A stretch of 64,000 nucleotides of DNA from NCBI GenBank assembly GCA_000242815.2, contig AHHB01000031.1:1-64000 (forward strand). Reading direction: 5' to 3'. Below are positions 54,179 through 62,804 of the stretch, in pieces. The notes under the pieces are model-generated. The model did no database searches and was not told the DNA's origin. It saw only the letters and a list, made by a program, of their open reading frames with translations. The position numbers and the translations under genes were made by a program. Origin of the DNA: Janthinobacterium lividum PAMC 25724. GTDB taxonomy: Bacteria > Pseudomonadota > Gammaproteobacteria > Burkholderiales > Burkholderiaceae_D. Each line of letters begins with the position of its first letter. The stretch's first letter is position 1.

Positions 54179-55435
54179 TCAAGCTGCGCGCTGGTTTTCC
54201 GACAAGTGCTGGCCGAATGCGAGGTTGTCGTAGTCGACCAGCGACTGCACGGTAAATTGCTTGGCGCTGTCATCGATGGCTTGCCAGGAATCGATGGCCA
54301 GATTGGCTTTCGCCTTGACGAGGAAAGGCATGCTGCCCACGTTCGATTCCGTGATGCTGTTGCCCAGTGTGATCATGTCCGTATTCATCTGCACCCATAC
54401 GCCTTCCACCGTTTGCAGGCTGCTGAGGAATTTGGACATGGCCGGCCCCACGCGCGCCATCTGCGTGTTGAAGTCGCCCAGGTCGCTGCGCAGCCGCTGT
54501 TTCTTTTGCAATTCCTGCGTCTGGCTGCTGATCTGTGTGCAATATTCGTTGTAGGCGGCACGATTCTGCGCCGCCTTGACGCCCAGCCCGACGCCGGTGG
54601 CGATGGCCGCTGCGCCGCCCACCAGCAGCGAGACGCCGCCCGTGAATGGCGCCAGCAGGCCGCCGATCAGCGCGCAGCCGACGGACGCCGTGACGGCGGC
54701 GATGGTGAAGTCGCGCCAGGCCTTGTAGGCTGCATCGCGCAGTTTCTCCAGCTCCACGATCTTCGTTTCCAGGCCGCCGATGGTGCGGTTTACATCAGCG
54801 ATCATCGTCGACGAAGTGCTGGTAAATGCCTGCAGCTTGCTGTTGTATTCATTCATTTTCTGTTCGAACAGACCCAGCTTCCTGATCAGTGCCGCCACTT
54901 CGGTCGACATTTTTTGCGCCAGCGGTATCGGACCCATGGTCTGGTCGAACAGATAGGCTTTCAAGTTCTCCACCTGTTCCTTGGCCGGCAGGCCCGGCAG
55001 TTCATCGAGCACGCTTTGATAGCCGCTCACCAGCTTGGTCGAGGTGTCATGCACGCGCTGGCCCAGCCATACTGTGTGCGTGTAGATCTCTGTCGGCGGC
55101 GTCGGCGTGGCCAGCAGGCCGGGATTCTTGATCAGGGCCGCGCGCAGGCTTTTCGGGTTGCCGAATTCGGTGGAGGCGTTTTGCACGCTTTTCATTGCGC
55201 CGATGCAATCGAGTACCGTCTGCGAGCCATCGACGGCACCGTACTTGCTTTCGAAATCGCCCTTGGTGATGGGCAACTCGCTGGCCGAGCCCACATAGGC
55301 TTGCAATTCGATCCAGCTATCGCTGAACAGGGCAAACTGGCTCTTTTGTCCGGATTGGGGATTGGCCGGCGTGGTCAGGCCTGGCGGCGGTTCGATCGAT
55401 GGCGTGGCGGCGGTATTGATAGCGGTAACACTCAT
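54179..55435 (-). CDS. Alpha-xenorhabdolysin (XaxA/YaxA)-like pore-forming protein, operon component 2
   Basis: The 418-aa protein has the layout of XaxA-type alpha-pore-forming toxins. An N-terminal helical region holds FGNPKSLRAALIKNPGLLAT (91-110) and VW (122-123). Long coiled-coil helices (about 170-240) end in KIVELEKLRDAAYKAW, followed by a glycine/alanine-rich hydrophobic hairpin (243-287) and a second long helix (290-345). A C-terminal W-x5-D-x3-K-F...LVD tail ends it. No signal peptide is present, as in XaxA and YaxA. AAGGGA precedes ATG 55435 at six bases. It is a paralogue of component 1, 69 bp upstream. The hairpin would insert into a target membrane. Confidence 0.78.
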   Translation of the reverse strand: MSVTAINTAATPSIEPPPGLTTPANPQSGQKSQFALFSDSWIELQAYVGSASELPITKGDFESKYGAVDGSQTVLDCIGAMKSVQNASTEFGNPKSLRAALIKNPGLLATPTPPTEIYTHTVWLGQRVHDTSTKLVSGYQSVLDELPGLPAKEQVENLKAYLFDQTMGPIPLAQKMSTEVAALIRKLGLFEQKMNEYNSKLQAFTSTSSTMIADVNRTIGGLETKIVELEKLRDAAYKAWRDFTIAAVTASVGCALIGGLLAPFTGGVSLLVGGAAAIATGVGLGVKAAQNRAAYNEYCTQISSQTQELQKKQRLRSDLGDFNTQMARVGPAMSKFLSSLQTVEGVWVQMNTDMITLGNSITESNVGSMPFLVKAKANLAIDSWQAIDDSAKQFTVQSLVDYDNLAFGQHLSENQRAA

Positions 55436-55504
55436 GGTAGTTCCCTTCAGTGATCAGGTCAGACTGCGTGGAAGTACGGAAAACAGCGACTGAAAACGCT
55501 GGCG

Positions 55505-56779
55505 TCAGGCGGCGAGCCTGGTCGCCAGTTGCTGCTGCCAGTCGGGCTGGTCTGGCGGCAAGCTGGCGCCAAAGCCGATCAGATTGGCATCGACAAAGGA
55601 CCCGGTAATAAACGCCTTCAAGGCGTTGTCGAGCGTGCGCCAGCCATCGGCAGCCTTGACCATCTCGGCTTCGCGCAGCCATGGTCCGGTATGCAGGTTG
55701 TCCACGCTCAAATCGCTGGCGCGCGCGCCCAGTTCCCGCGCCGATGCGCTCCAGGCCGCTTGCACGCTGCGCAACTGGCCCAGGATGCCGTTCGATGCCG
55801 GCAGCGAGAATTTCATCAGTTCATCGAGCGCGCCCAGGTCGCTGCGGTAGCACACGCGCTTGGCGAGGAAGGCGCTTTGATCGTGTACTTCTTGTACCAG
55901 ACCATCGTATTTGCCGCGCGCCACGCCGGCCGCCGCGCCCAGCGCCGCTGCGGACAGCGCCACGCCGCCGCCGGTGACGGCCGAACCGATGGCAAAGCTG
56001 CCGCCGCCCGTGGGCACGGCCAGGATCACCATGATGGCAATGCCGACGATGCCGATGACGGCCGGTACGATGCAGGCGGAAATAGTCAATGCCAGCCATT
56101 TCGAATAGGCGGCGTCGCGCGCGCGCTCCAGTTCCCCGATTTTCTGCCCCAGCGCGCCGATTTCCTTGTCGAGTTCAGTGCGTGTCTTCGATGAGCGTTC
56201 GGTGAAGGTGCGCATCAGCAACTGGGCTTCGTCCAGCGCTGTTTCGATTTGTTCGAATTCCGCAATCAACTCGCCGATTTGCGCGATGGTGTTTTGCATA
56301 TTGTCGAGTATCTGGCCATTGTTGAGGAACAGGCTCTTGATGCCGGCCGTGACGTCGGCCGCCGATTCGTGGCGCGCCATTTCCGGGATGCTGCGCAAGG
56401 TCGACGACAGCGTAAAGGCATCGCGGTGCGCCCGTTCCACGGTCCAGACGGTGGCGGAAAAAGCATCGTTTTTCGGGCGCGTGCCGCTGGCCAGGAAATT
56501 CGGGTCGCGCAAGATCTTTGCCCGCAGGCTGCTGGGACTGCCGTAGCGCTCGGCCGTCTGGCGCAGCTTGCGCATGGCGTCGAAGCATTCCTTCATTTGC
56601 GAACCGGACGAGGCGTCGCCGTAGCGCTGTTCGTATTCGCCGATATCCGACGGCAGGGCCAGCACGGCCTGGATGCGCGTCTGCAAGTCTATCCATTGCT
56701 GCGAGGCCAGCACGAAGCGCTGGCTATCGGGATTGTCGCCCGGTGTCAGCAGAGTGGACGAGGGCAGGAACAATGTCAT
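55505..56779 (-). CDS. Alpha-xenorhabdolysin (XaxA/YaxA)-like pore-forming protein, operon component 1
   Basis: The 424-aa first gene of the operon encodes a paralogue of component 2. It has YGSPSSLRAKILRDPNFLAS (79-98), VW at 111-112, long helices ending KIGELERARDAAYSKW (213-228) and a longer hydrophobic hairpin (230-287, rich in I, V, G and A). A second helix and a tail W380-RTLDNALKAF...SFVD follow. The shared K-I-x-E-L-E-x-x-R-D-A-A-Y-x-x-W signature before the hairpin makes the relation clear. No signal peptide. GGAGA lies six bases before ATG 56779. The operon promoter should be in the AT-rich 57000-57150 region or just upstream of the start. Confidence 0.78.
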   Translation of the reverse strand: MTLFLPSSTLLTPGDNPDSQRFVLASQQWIDLQTRIQAVLALPSDIGEYEQRYGDASSGSQMKECFDAMRKLRQTAERYGSPSSLRAKILRDPNFLASGTRPKNDAFSATVWTVERAHRDAFTLSSTLRSIPEMARHESAADVTAGIKSLFLNNGQILDNMQNTIAQIGELIAEFEQIETALDEAQLLMRTFTERSSKTRTELDKEIGALGQKIGELERARDAAYSKWLALTISACIVPAVIGIVGIAIMVILAVPTGGGSFAIGSAVTGGGVALSAAALGAAAGVARGKYDGLVQEVHDQSAFLAKRVCYRSDLGALDELMKFSLPASNGILGQLRSVQAAWSASARELGARASDLSVDNLHTGPWLREAEMVKAADGWRTLDNALKAFITGSFVDANLIGFGASLPPDQPDWQQQLATRLAA

Positions 56780-57224
56780 GTAGTTCTCCAGTTCAAAGTG
56801 GTCGCCAGGCCGCGCCGTGCAGGCGCGCCGGTGTCTGACAATATGGAAAAAACCAAAGATTTTGCCGCGGCTGCGCCAGCCTGCATGGTCGACATGGCAG
56901 GGCGTCGCTTAGACGGCGAAATCACAGCGACAGCCCTGATGCGCGCGGCGGTGCGGCGCGGGCGAAAGAGCGGCAGGCGTGGCGGGAGATGCTGGCGGGC
57001 CGGTCTTGTGCGCGGATTCTGGAAGCTAGTATGCACTTTTTACATGGCAACATTCTCTCTAAAGATAACCTTGCCTCGATTTATTGCATTGTTTTAAAAC
57101 AAATGTTTTGCAGCTTGATTTTGCGCAAATGTTTGAATCTTAACGCCGGTGTTTTGCCTTTCTTCAGAAGCGAGTCACAAGCAGTTCTTTTCAGGATGAA
57201 CGGCACTTGTTGTCCGGCCTGTAG
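56780..57224. other. Upstream region of the toxin-like operon
   Basis: These 445 bp contain no recognisable gene. The part from about 57030 to 57190 is distinctly AT-rich compared with its surroundings and may hold the operon promoter or mark a junction of foreign DNA. Confidence 0.4.
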
Positions 57225-57389
57225 GTCAACGGCAACAATGGACTGTGGGACGTGCCGCAAAGCGTGCGTAAATATAGCGGCGTGCTGCGCAATAGCCAGG
57301 GCAGGCCAGACGATGGGTACAGCGTGACGGGCATGGCGTATCGCAACAACTGGAACGCCACCGACGAGGTGCCGCTGCGCGCCTTGGAG
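57225..57389 (+). pseudogene. Fragment of a TonB-dependent receptor gene
   Basis: The frame VNGNNGLWDVPQSVRKYSGV continues with LRNSQGRPDDGYSVTGMAYR and NNWNATDEVPLRAL. This matches a stretch of the barrel of TonB-dependent receptors (KxNGVLRxSQG-----G-S-T-MAY---WN-TDQ-P-RA). A stop lies just before it, there is no start, and the similarity ends abruptly at about 57389, where a different gene scrap begins. Confidence 0.6.
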
Positions 57390-57545
57390 TGCCGCAGCCC
57401 TGCCTCTTCTTTCCTTGAATTGGCCGTGCCGAGCGCCACGCGTGCATCGGCGCCGATGCTGGTCTTGCTGCGCCATTGCGCGATGCCCAGGTACACCAGG
57501 TACAGTGCGCCAGCCAGTTCGACAGATGCATGGGTGTTCCTGGGG
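57385..57545 (-). pseudogene. Fragment of a LysE/RhtB-family exporter gene
   Basis: On the minus strand the frame reads VELAGALYLVYLGIAQWRSK followed by TSIGADARVALGTANSRKEE. This corresponds to the helix-3 segment and loop of LysE-type amino-acid exporters (K-AGA-YL-YLG---WRS). Both ends of the gene are missing. Its inner end abuts the receptor fragment, which marks a deletion or recombination junction. Confidence 0.6.
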
Positions 57546-57657
57546 GAGGTCCGAAAGGGGAGTGTGGAGTCAAAACGCACTGACTGTCCGGAGTTTTCGA
57601 CTCCTGCGTCAGTGGCACCCGCTTGAATCAGGCTCAAGCTCATCTTCAGCTTCAGAT

Positions 57658-58740
57658 TCAGGCAAACAAGCTGGCCACGACATGGTTGATGGCGGCGCCA
57701 CCGGCGATCAGCCAGAAAAATAGCAGGCCGCCCAGCAGCAGGGGCTTGACACCGGCGCGGCCGATGGCCGACATGTGCGTCGTCAAGCCCAAAGCCGCCA
57801 TGGCCATGGCCAGCAGGACCGTGTCCAATTCGGTGATGCTGGCCACTGTGCTTGCTGGCAACAGGCCCAGCGAATTGAAGGCCAGCACGGCAATAAAGAT
57901 GAAGGCGAACCAGGGAATGGCCAGCGCGGCCGCCTTGTCCTGGTCGCTGTTGCCTGCCTGGCCCTTGCCACGCGCCAGCACTGCCGACAGGATGACGAGG
58001 AAGGGCGCAAGCATCATCACGCGCACCATCTTGGCGATCACGGCCGCATTCGCCGTTTCTTGGCCGATTGACTTGCCGGCCGCCACCACTTGCGCCACTT
58101 CATGTACGGTCGAGCCAATATATACGCCGAAGGCGGCAGGCGTGGCCGCCAGCACATGCCAGCCTTGATTCCATTGATACAGCAGCGGATAGACAAAAAT
58201 CGCGATGCTACCGAAGAGCACGACGGTCGAGACCGCTACGCTGACGTCCTCGCTGTGTGCCTTGAGCACGGGTTGCGTCGCCATCACGGCTGCCGCGCCG
58301 CAGATGGAACTGCCGGCGCCGATCAATATGGCGCTGTTGCGCTCCAGCTTGAACACTGCGGTGCCGAGCAATATGGCCAGGCCAAACGTCGACATCAGCA
58401 CCAGCGCGTCGATGGCGATGCCGGCCAGGCCCACTTGTCCGATATCGTGGAACGTCAAACGAAAACCGTAGAGGATGATGCCCAGACGCAAGAACGTCTG
58501 CTTGGAGAGCGCCACGCCCGCGCCGCAGGTGGGCGCCAGGCGGCCATACACGCTGTTGCCGAGCACAATGCCCAGCATGATGGCCAGTGTCAGGGCGCTC
58601 ATGCCGTGGCTTTGCATCCATGCGAGCTTGCCCAGGACGATGGCGCCATAGGCGATCACGCCGCTCAGCAGCAGGCCTGGAAGAAGGCGGCCATAGCGGT
58701 CGCAGAAACTTGTTGTGTTGCGTGTTGATAGCGATGACAT
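57658..58740 (-). CDS. yeiH: YeiH-family (UPF0324) putative sulfate exporter
   Basis: The 360-aa inner-membrane protein has about ten helices and the family stretches LAIMLGIVLGNSVYGRL, CGAGVALSKQTFLRLGIILY GFRLT, AILIGAGSSICGAAAVMAT, GVYIGSTVHEVAQVVAAG and MVRVMMLAPFL. Function is putative; in enterobacteria yeiH is controlled by the sulfite-responsive LysR regulator YeiE, and the same divergent arrangement is seen here. GGAG six bases before ATG 58740 favours that start over the upstream ATGs at 58773 and 58752. Confidence 0.9.
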   Translation of the reverse strand: MSSLSTRNTTSFCDRYGRLLPGLLLSGVIAYGAIVLGKLAWMQSHGMSALTLAIMLGIVLGNSVYGRLAPTCGAGVALSKQTFLRLGIILYGFRLTFHDIGQVGLAGIAIDALVLMSTFGLAILLGTAVFKLERNSAILIGAGSSICGAAAVMATQPVLKAHSEDVSVAVSTVVLFGSIAIFVYPLLYQWNQGWHVLAATPAAFGVYIGSTVHEVAQVVAAGKSIGQETANAAVIAKMVRVMMLAPFLVILSAVLARGKGQAGNSDQDKAAALAIPWFAFIFIAVLAFNSLGLLPASTVASITELDTVLLAMAMAALGLTTHMSAIGRAGVKPLLLGGLLFFWLIAGGAAINHVVASLFA

Positions 58741-58825
58741 GCCGTGCTCCATGGTTACTGGTGTGTTTGGCATGACTGTACAGTGCGCCTATTAAATGGT
58801 AAAACGGTTTGTTTTTGTATATTCA

Positions 58826-58840
58826 ACCTAAAAAATAGGT
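58826..58840 (+). promoter_or_regulatory. LysR-type dyad between yeiH and the regulator gene
   Basis: ACCTA (58826-58830) and TAGGT (58836-58840) are mirrored around five A residues, 18 bp before the regulator's GTG. The short divergent spacing makes it a plausible site for autoregulation and control of yeiH. Confidence 0.4.
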
Positions 58841-58858
58841 AGATAGGGGAGAGAAAGC

Positions 58859-59761
58859 GTGGCGTTAACCTTGCGGCAATTGCAAATTTTCCTGGCCGTG
58901 GCGGACACGGGCAGCACCAGTGCGGCCGGCGAGCGCATTGCGCTGTCGCAATCGGCCGCCAGCGCGGCGCTGAACGAGCTCGAAACCTTGCTGGACGCGC
59001 AACTGTTCGACCGCGTGGGCAAGCGATTATTGCTCAACGACAATGGCCGCCTGCTGTTGCCGCAGGCGCGGCAGATGCGCGACGCGGCTGACAGCATCGA
59101 GCGCCAGTTTGCGGGCGCCGACCCGTCCGTGCCCGTCAGCCTGCAAATCGGCGCCAGCACCACCATCGGCATCTATCTGTTGCCGCAGCTTTTGGCGCAG
59201 GCGGCGCGGCAGCATGGGCCCAGCATTCCGCAGGTAACAATAGCCAACACGGCCGACATCGCCGCCGCCGTGGCGCAGTTTCGTGTCGATATCGGCCTCA
59301 TCGAAGGGCCGTGTCACGCAGCGGGCTTGCTGGTGGAACCGTGGCTGACGGACCAGATGTTGATCGTCGCCGCGCCCACGCACCCGCTGGCGCAACGGCG
59401 CCGTTTGCTCAGCTTTGTGGAATTGCAGCAGGCGGGCTGGCTGTTGCGCGAAGCGGGCTCGGGCACGCGCGAGGCGGTGGAGCAAGCGCTGCTGCCACAT
59501 TTGCACTATTTGCGCGCCGCAGCTGAATTCAGCAACTCGGAAGCGATCAAATATGGCGCGGCGGCCGGGCTGGGCATCGCCTGCCTGTCGCGCGTGGTGG
59601 TGGCCGATCTGTTGGCCAGTGGGCAACTGGTGGAACTGGAAACCATGCTGCCTCCGCTGGAGCGCAACTTTTACCTGCTGCGCCAGTCCAAAAAGATTCT
59701 GTCGCCGCGCTTGAACCGGTTCCTGGCACTGTGTCGCCACGCGACCCGCAAGGCGGGGTAG
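58859..59761 (+). CDS. LysR-family regulator (YeiE/CysB-like)
   Basis: The 300-aa protein has an N-terminal winged helix (MALTLRQLQIFLAVADTGST with ALSQSAASAALNELETLLDA as the recognition region) and a substrate-binding domain. The binding domain contains LQIGASTTIGIYLLPQLLAQ, IGLIEGPCHAAGLLVEPWLT and GSGTREAVEQAL. The last of these resembles the anion-binding loop of CysB-type sensors. It is divergent to the YeiH-like gene, so it most likely controls it in response to sulfite or a related anion. The GTG start at 58859 follows AGGGGAGAG. Confidence 0.9.
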   Translation: MALTLRQLQIFLAVADTGSTSAAGERIALSQSAASAALNELETLLDAQLFDRVGKRLLLNDNGRLLLPQARQMRDAADSIERQFAGADPSVPVSLQIGASTTIGIYLLPQLLAQAARQHGPSIPQVTIANTADIAAAVAQFRVDIGLIEGPCHAAGLLVEPWLTDQMLIVAAPTHPLAQRRRLLSFVELQQAGWLLREAGSGTREAVEQALLPHLHYLRAAAEFSNSEAIKYGAAAGLGIACLSRVVVADLLASGQLVELETMLPPLERNFYLLRQSKKILSPRLNRFLALCRHATRKAG

Positions 59762-59773
59762 GCCGGCGCGGCC

Positions 59774-60880
59774 TCATTTTGGCCGTGGAGCCTGTAATGG
59801 CGCATCGGGCGGTACCAGCTCACCCGCCCGCAGTCGCTGGACGGCTTGCGCCACGGCGCGCGCCACGTTGCGCACTTCTTCCTGCACATGGGTATCGCGG
59901 TCCAGCGTCTCATGGCTTTGCGCATAGCTGTCGTAATAACCGATGTAGCGGTCCAGCCGCGATTTCGCGCCCGCATCGATGAGGCCCATCCAGTCGAGCC
60001 AATCCGACAGGCCCCGCCGCACGCCTTCGATGCCGGCCACGTCGCCATGCACGACCAGGCCATACGCGCGTCCGGCCAGGTGTTTCGGATAATTCCAGCC
60101 TTGTAATTCCAGGGCCTTCGCTTCCACGGCTTTTTTGCCATGCGTGCTCGTGGGGTCGGGGTTGCCGCCATCGGCGCAGACGAGCCGGTCTATCATCAGT
60201 TTCAGCACGCCAGGCGTCTGGTACCAGTACACGGGCGTGAGGATAATGACGGCGTGCGCGGCCGTCCAGCGCTCGTAAATGTCGGCCATCCAGTCATTCG
60301 TCTGGCGTTCGCCATGGTTCGGATAGCAGCTGCACGGCCAGTGGCACAGGGGCATGGCCGTCGAGACGCAGCCCTTGCACGGATGGATGTGCAAGTCATA
60401 CGACGATGTCAGCAAGCTCAGGTCCAGCACGTCCGCTTCGATGTGCTCGGCCTGCAGCACGTCCTTGGCCCACTGCGTCATGCGCCAGGTCTTTGAAATT
60501 TCTCCTGGGCAAGAACCGTCGTTGCGCGCCGCGCCGCAGATCAGCAGCACGCGCGACGGCGTGGCTGGCTCTTTCTGGCGCGCTGCGGCGGCCAGCAGGC
60601 GCTCGCGCGTGGCCAGCCATTCCACCGACAGTTCGTAGTCGGGGTCGGCAAAACCGGGCCCCGCCTTCTGCGTGACGGGCGCCTTACGGCCATCCTGGTA
60701 ATTCTTCCAGGCCACTTCTTCCACCTGCACCAGGGCGCCGCTGACGGCGTCGAACGTGGGGTCGACAAACGAGCGGATGAATTGCAGATGAAATTCAACC
60801 CTGTCCAGCGGCGCAGGCGCCTGGCCCTGGCGCGGCTGGGGGATGGGGGGAGTGGTTGGCATAGTGGGAGTGGCGGACAT
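59774..60880 (-). CDS. Flavodoxin-fold NAD(P)H-dependent oxidoreductase
   Basis: The 368-aa protein has a variable N-terminal extension (about 1-105) and a flavodoxin-like FMN reductase domain (about 107-300). That domain starts RVLLICGAARNDGSCPGEIS, whose SxR/NxxSxx loop binds the FMN phosphate, and continues with AHAVIILTPVYWYQTPGVLK. An unusual cysteine-rich insertion, HPCKGCVSTAMPLCHWPCSC near 170-190, might bind a metal. It likely reduces quinones, nitro or azo compounds. AAGGAGA lies six bases before ATG 60880. It converges with the LysR gene, 12 bp away. Confidence 0.82.
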   Translation of the reverse strand: MSATPTMPTTPPIPQPRQGQAPAPLDRVEFHLQFIRSFVDPTFDAVSGALVQVEEVAWKNYQDGRKAPVTQKAGPGFADPDYELSVEWLATRERLLAAAARQKEPATPSRVLLICGAARNDGSCPGEISKTWRMTQWAKDVLQAEHIEADVLDLSLLTSSYDLHIHPCKGCVSTAMPLCHWPCSCYPNHGERQTNDWMADIYERWTAAHAVIILTPVYWYQTPGVLKLMIDRLVCADGGNPDPTSTHGKKAVEAKALELQGWNYPKHLAGRAYGLVVHGDVAGIEGVRRGLSDWLDWMGLIDAGAKSRLDRYIGYYDSYAQSHETLDRDTHVQEEVRNVARAVAQAVQRLRAGELVPPDAPLQAPRPK

Positions 60881-61176
60881 GGCTTCTCCTTAAGGATGGC
60901 ACTATCTTGTCGCAGGAGCTGGCGCTGGTCTGTGCGTTGAGTCACTGTGCAGCGATTAGTCAGCAAAATTGCCGTTTCAGACCCTGCGCCGCGTATGGTC
61001 TGGCCATGTAGCGCTTGCTGCGCTCGCTGCGCATGCGGGCCGCAAGGAAGAAGTCGCGGCGCGCATCGTCAACAACCAAGGGCGTAAGCGCGTGAAGTGC
61101 AGGCGGTGCCGCCGTTGTCAGCTGCGTTATGGAGGCATGTGAAGCATGCCTTGTTGCCGGCGCTAATCGGAGGTGT
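60881..61176. other. Intergenic region with a possible coding scrap
   Basis: These 296 bp hold the reductase promoter region. The plus-strand frame from about 61015 to 61142 reads AGRKEEVAARIVNNQGRKR before a stop and has coding character, but no start or known family is evident, so I regard it as a scrap. GGCATG/CATGCC arms at 61133-61149 form a small hairpin. Confidence 0.35.
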
Positions 61177-61605
61177 TTATTGCGTGCGCAGGTAGGCCAG
61201 CAGGTCCGCTACTTGCTGGGCATTGCCGATGCCCCAGAAGCGCATTTTGTTTCCAGGAATGAAATCGCTCGGTGCCTTGAGGTAGTTGGCCAGGTTTTGC
61301 TCGGTCCAGACGATGTTCGCGTTTTTCATGGCAGCCGAATATTTATAGTCGGTAGTGGAACCGGCTTTGCGGCCGATCACGCCCGTCAGCTTGGGGCCGA
61401 AGCCGGCGCGCGCCGAAGGCCCCACCTGGTGACAGGAGGCGCATTTGTGATACGCGGCCTTGCCCGCTTCGGCATTGCCCGTGAGAGCAGCGGGAGCGGC
61501 GGCGGCCTGCGCGGTAGCGCCTGGGGCCAGCAGCAAGGCGGTAGCGGCGAGCGGTGAGAACAGACGCAAAAGAAAGCTGGCAGAGATCATCAGTGAGGCT
61601 GGCAT
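61177..61605 (-). CDS. Class I cytochrome c, periplasmic
   Basis: The 142-aa precursor has a signal peptide (to about TAQAAA) and one heme-attachment motif C-A-S-C-H in AGKAAYHKCASCHQVGPSAR. An axial methionine candidate lies in PGNKMRFWGI, and GVIGRKAGSTTDYKYSAAMK is typical of the mitochondrial-like cytochrome c fold. It is a soluble periplasmic electron carrier of about 11 kDa. ATG 61605 or ATG 61590 can start the signal peptide; no strong ribosome site distinguishes them. Confidence 0.92.
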   Translation of the reverse strand: MPASLMISASFLLRLFSPLAATALLLAPGATAQAAAAPAALTGNAEAGKAAYHKCASCHQVGPSARAGFGPKLTGVIGRKAGSTTDYKYSAAMKNANIVWTEQNLANYLKAPSDFIPGNKMRFWGIGNAQQVADLLAYLRTQ

Positions 61606-61769
61606 AGGCTGTAAGGACCAGAGGTCCGAGATGGCACGGGATAAAGTATTCTACAGGCGGGCAGCAAAACCTGCCGGCCAGCGGCGCAATGATGTCAGTA
61701 TCCGGTGCCTGTGCCAGTGCCGGTACAGGAAGCGCCGCAGCAATGGGTAGGCAAATAGTTTGAATAGCG

Positions 61770-62648
61770 TCAGCGCTTGGCGCCTTGCGCACCGAGCGCC
61801 GCCATGGCCGATGCGAACACGATGCAGGCGATGGCCAGCCATTGCGTTAGGCTCAGCAGTTCCCCCAACACCGCCATCGCCGCCAGCGCGCTGACGGCGG
61901 GTGCGGCGCTGCTGAACATGCCGAACACCCCTTGCGGCAAACGGCGCAGAGCAAAGATTTCCAGGGAGTACGGCAGGGCGCTCGATAGCATGGCAATGGC
62001 CAGGCCCATCAGCGCCATCGACGGTGCCAGCAGGTCCGTGCCGGAATACGTGATGCCGATGGGCACAGTCACCATGGCCGCTACCGTCATGCCCCAGGCG
62101 ACGGCTTGCCCGCCTTGCAAGGTCGAGGCGCGTTTGCCGAAGATGATATACAACGCCCAGCATACCGCCGCCCCCAGCGCGTACGCCACGCCGACCGGGT
62201 CCAGGCTGCCTGGGCTACCCTGCAGCGGCAGCAATAAATACAGGCCGAACACGGCGCACGCGACGGCCAGCAAATCGCGCGGCCGGCGCGACGCCAGCAT
62301 GGCCACCGCCAGCGGCCCCGTCACCTCGATGGCGACGGCAATGCCGATCGGTATCAGCGCAAACGCGCGGTAAATCAGCAAGTTCATCAGTCCCAGCACG
62401 GCACCGTAGACCAGCAAGTTCAGCACATCCTTGCGCGTCAGCCGGAAACGCCACGGCCGGAAGATCGCCAGCAGGATCAGCGCCGAAAACCCCACGCGAT
62501 ATGCGGTAATGCCTTCGACGCCCATGACAGGAAACAGATTCTTCGCAATCGCCGCCCCCAGATTGACGGAAATCTGCCCTCCCAGTACAGCGAGGGAAGA
62601 GAGCAAAATGCTGTCGGGCAGGGGGGAGGTCGAGGCGGATGAGGTCAT
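61770..62648 (-). CDS. rhtA: EamA-family exporter, RhtA-like (threonine/homoserine)
   Basis: The 292-aa membrane protein has ten predicted helices and follows E. coli RhtA along its length. Matching stretches are GASLAKSLFP-like GAAIAKNLFPVMGVEGITAY, FRPWRFRLTRKD, GLMNLLIYRAF-IPIGIAVAIE, TGPLAVAMLASRRPRDLLAV and ILSSALPYSLEIFALRRLP with FG-F as MLSSALPYSLE. It probably exports threonine, homoserine or similar amino acids. Start at ATG 62648 gives a normal N-terminus. It is single, with cytochrome c 164 bp downstream on the same strand. Confidence 0.85.
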   Translation of the reverse strand: MTSSASTSPLPDSILLSSLAVLGGQISVNLGAAIAKNLFPVMGVEGITAYRVGFSALILLAIFRPWRFRLTRKDVLNLLVYGAVLGLMNLLIYRAFALIPIGIAVAIEVTGPLAVAMLASRRPRDLLAVACAVFGLYLLLPLQGSPGSLDPVGVAYALGAAVCWALYIIFGKRASTLQGGQAVAWGMTVAAMVTVPIGITYSGTDLLAPSMALMGLAIAMLSSALPYSLEIFALRRLPQGVFGMFSSAAPAVSALAAMAVLGELLSLTQWLAIACIVFASAMAALGAQGAKR

Positions 62649-62804
62649 GGGGCGCTATTTTAATATGCCTAAGCCTGGCAATTGCTGGCAGCTTGCTAAG
62701 CGGGGCGATATTTGATTGAATAGTTGCCGACTTTATTGCCGTATCGCGGCTTCCTTTTCGATATTTTCTAGCAAAATACGCTACATTTATACAAATGTTT
62801 CCTA

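Noticed and set aside
50728-56779. Reading the operon as a gasdermin-type defence system because a caspase-like gene adjoins it
   Set aside because: The operon proteins have long helices and XaxA-like hairpins, not the gasdermin fold, so only the general analogy of protease plus pore-former is retained.
56249-57097. A 282-aa plus-strand frame across the start of toxin-like component 1
   Set aside because: It is antisense to the component and continues into AT-rich noncoding sequence without family features.
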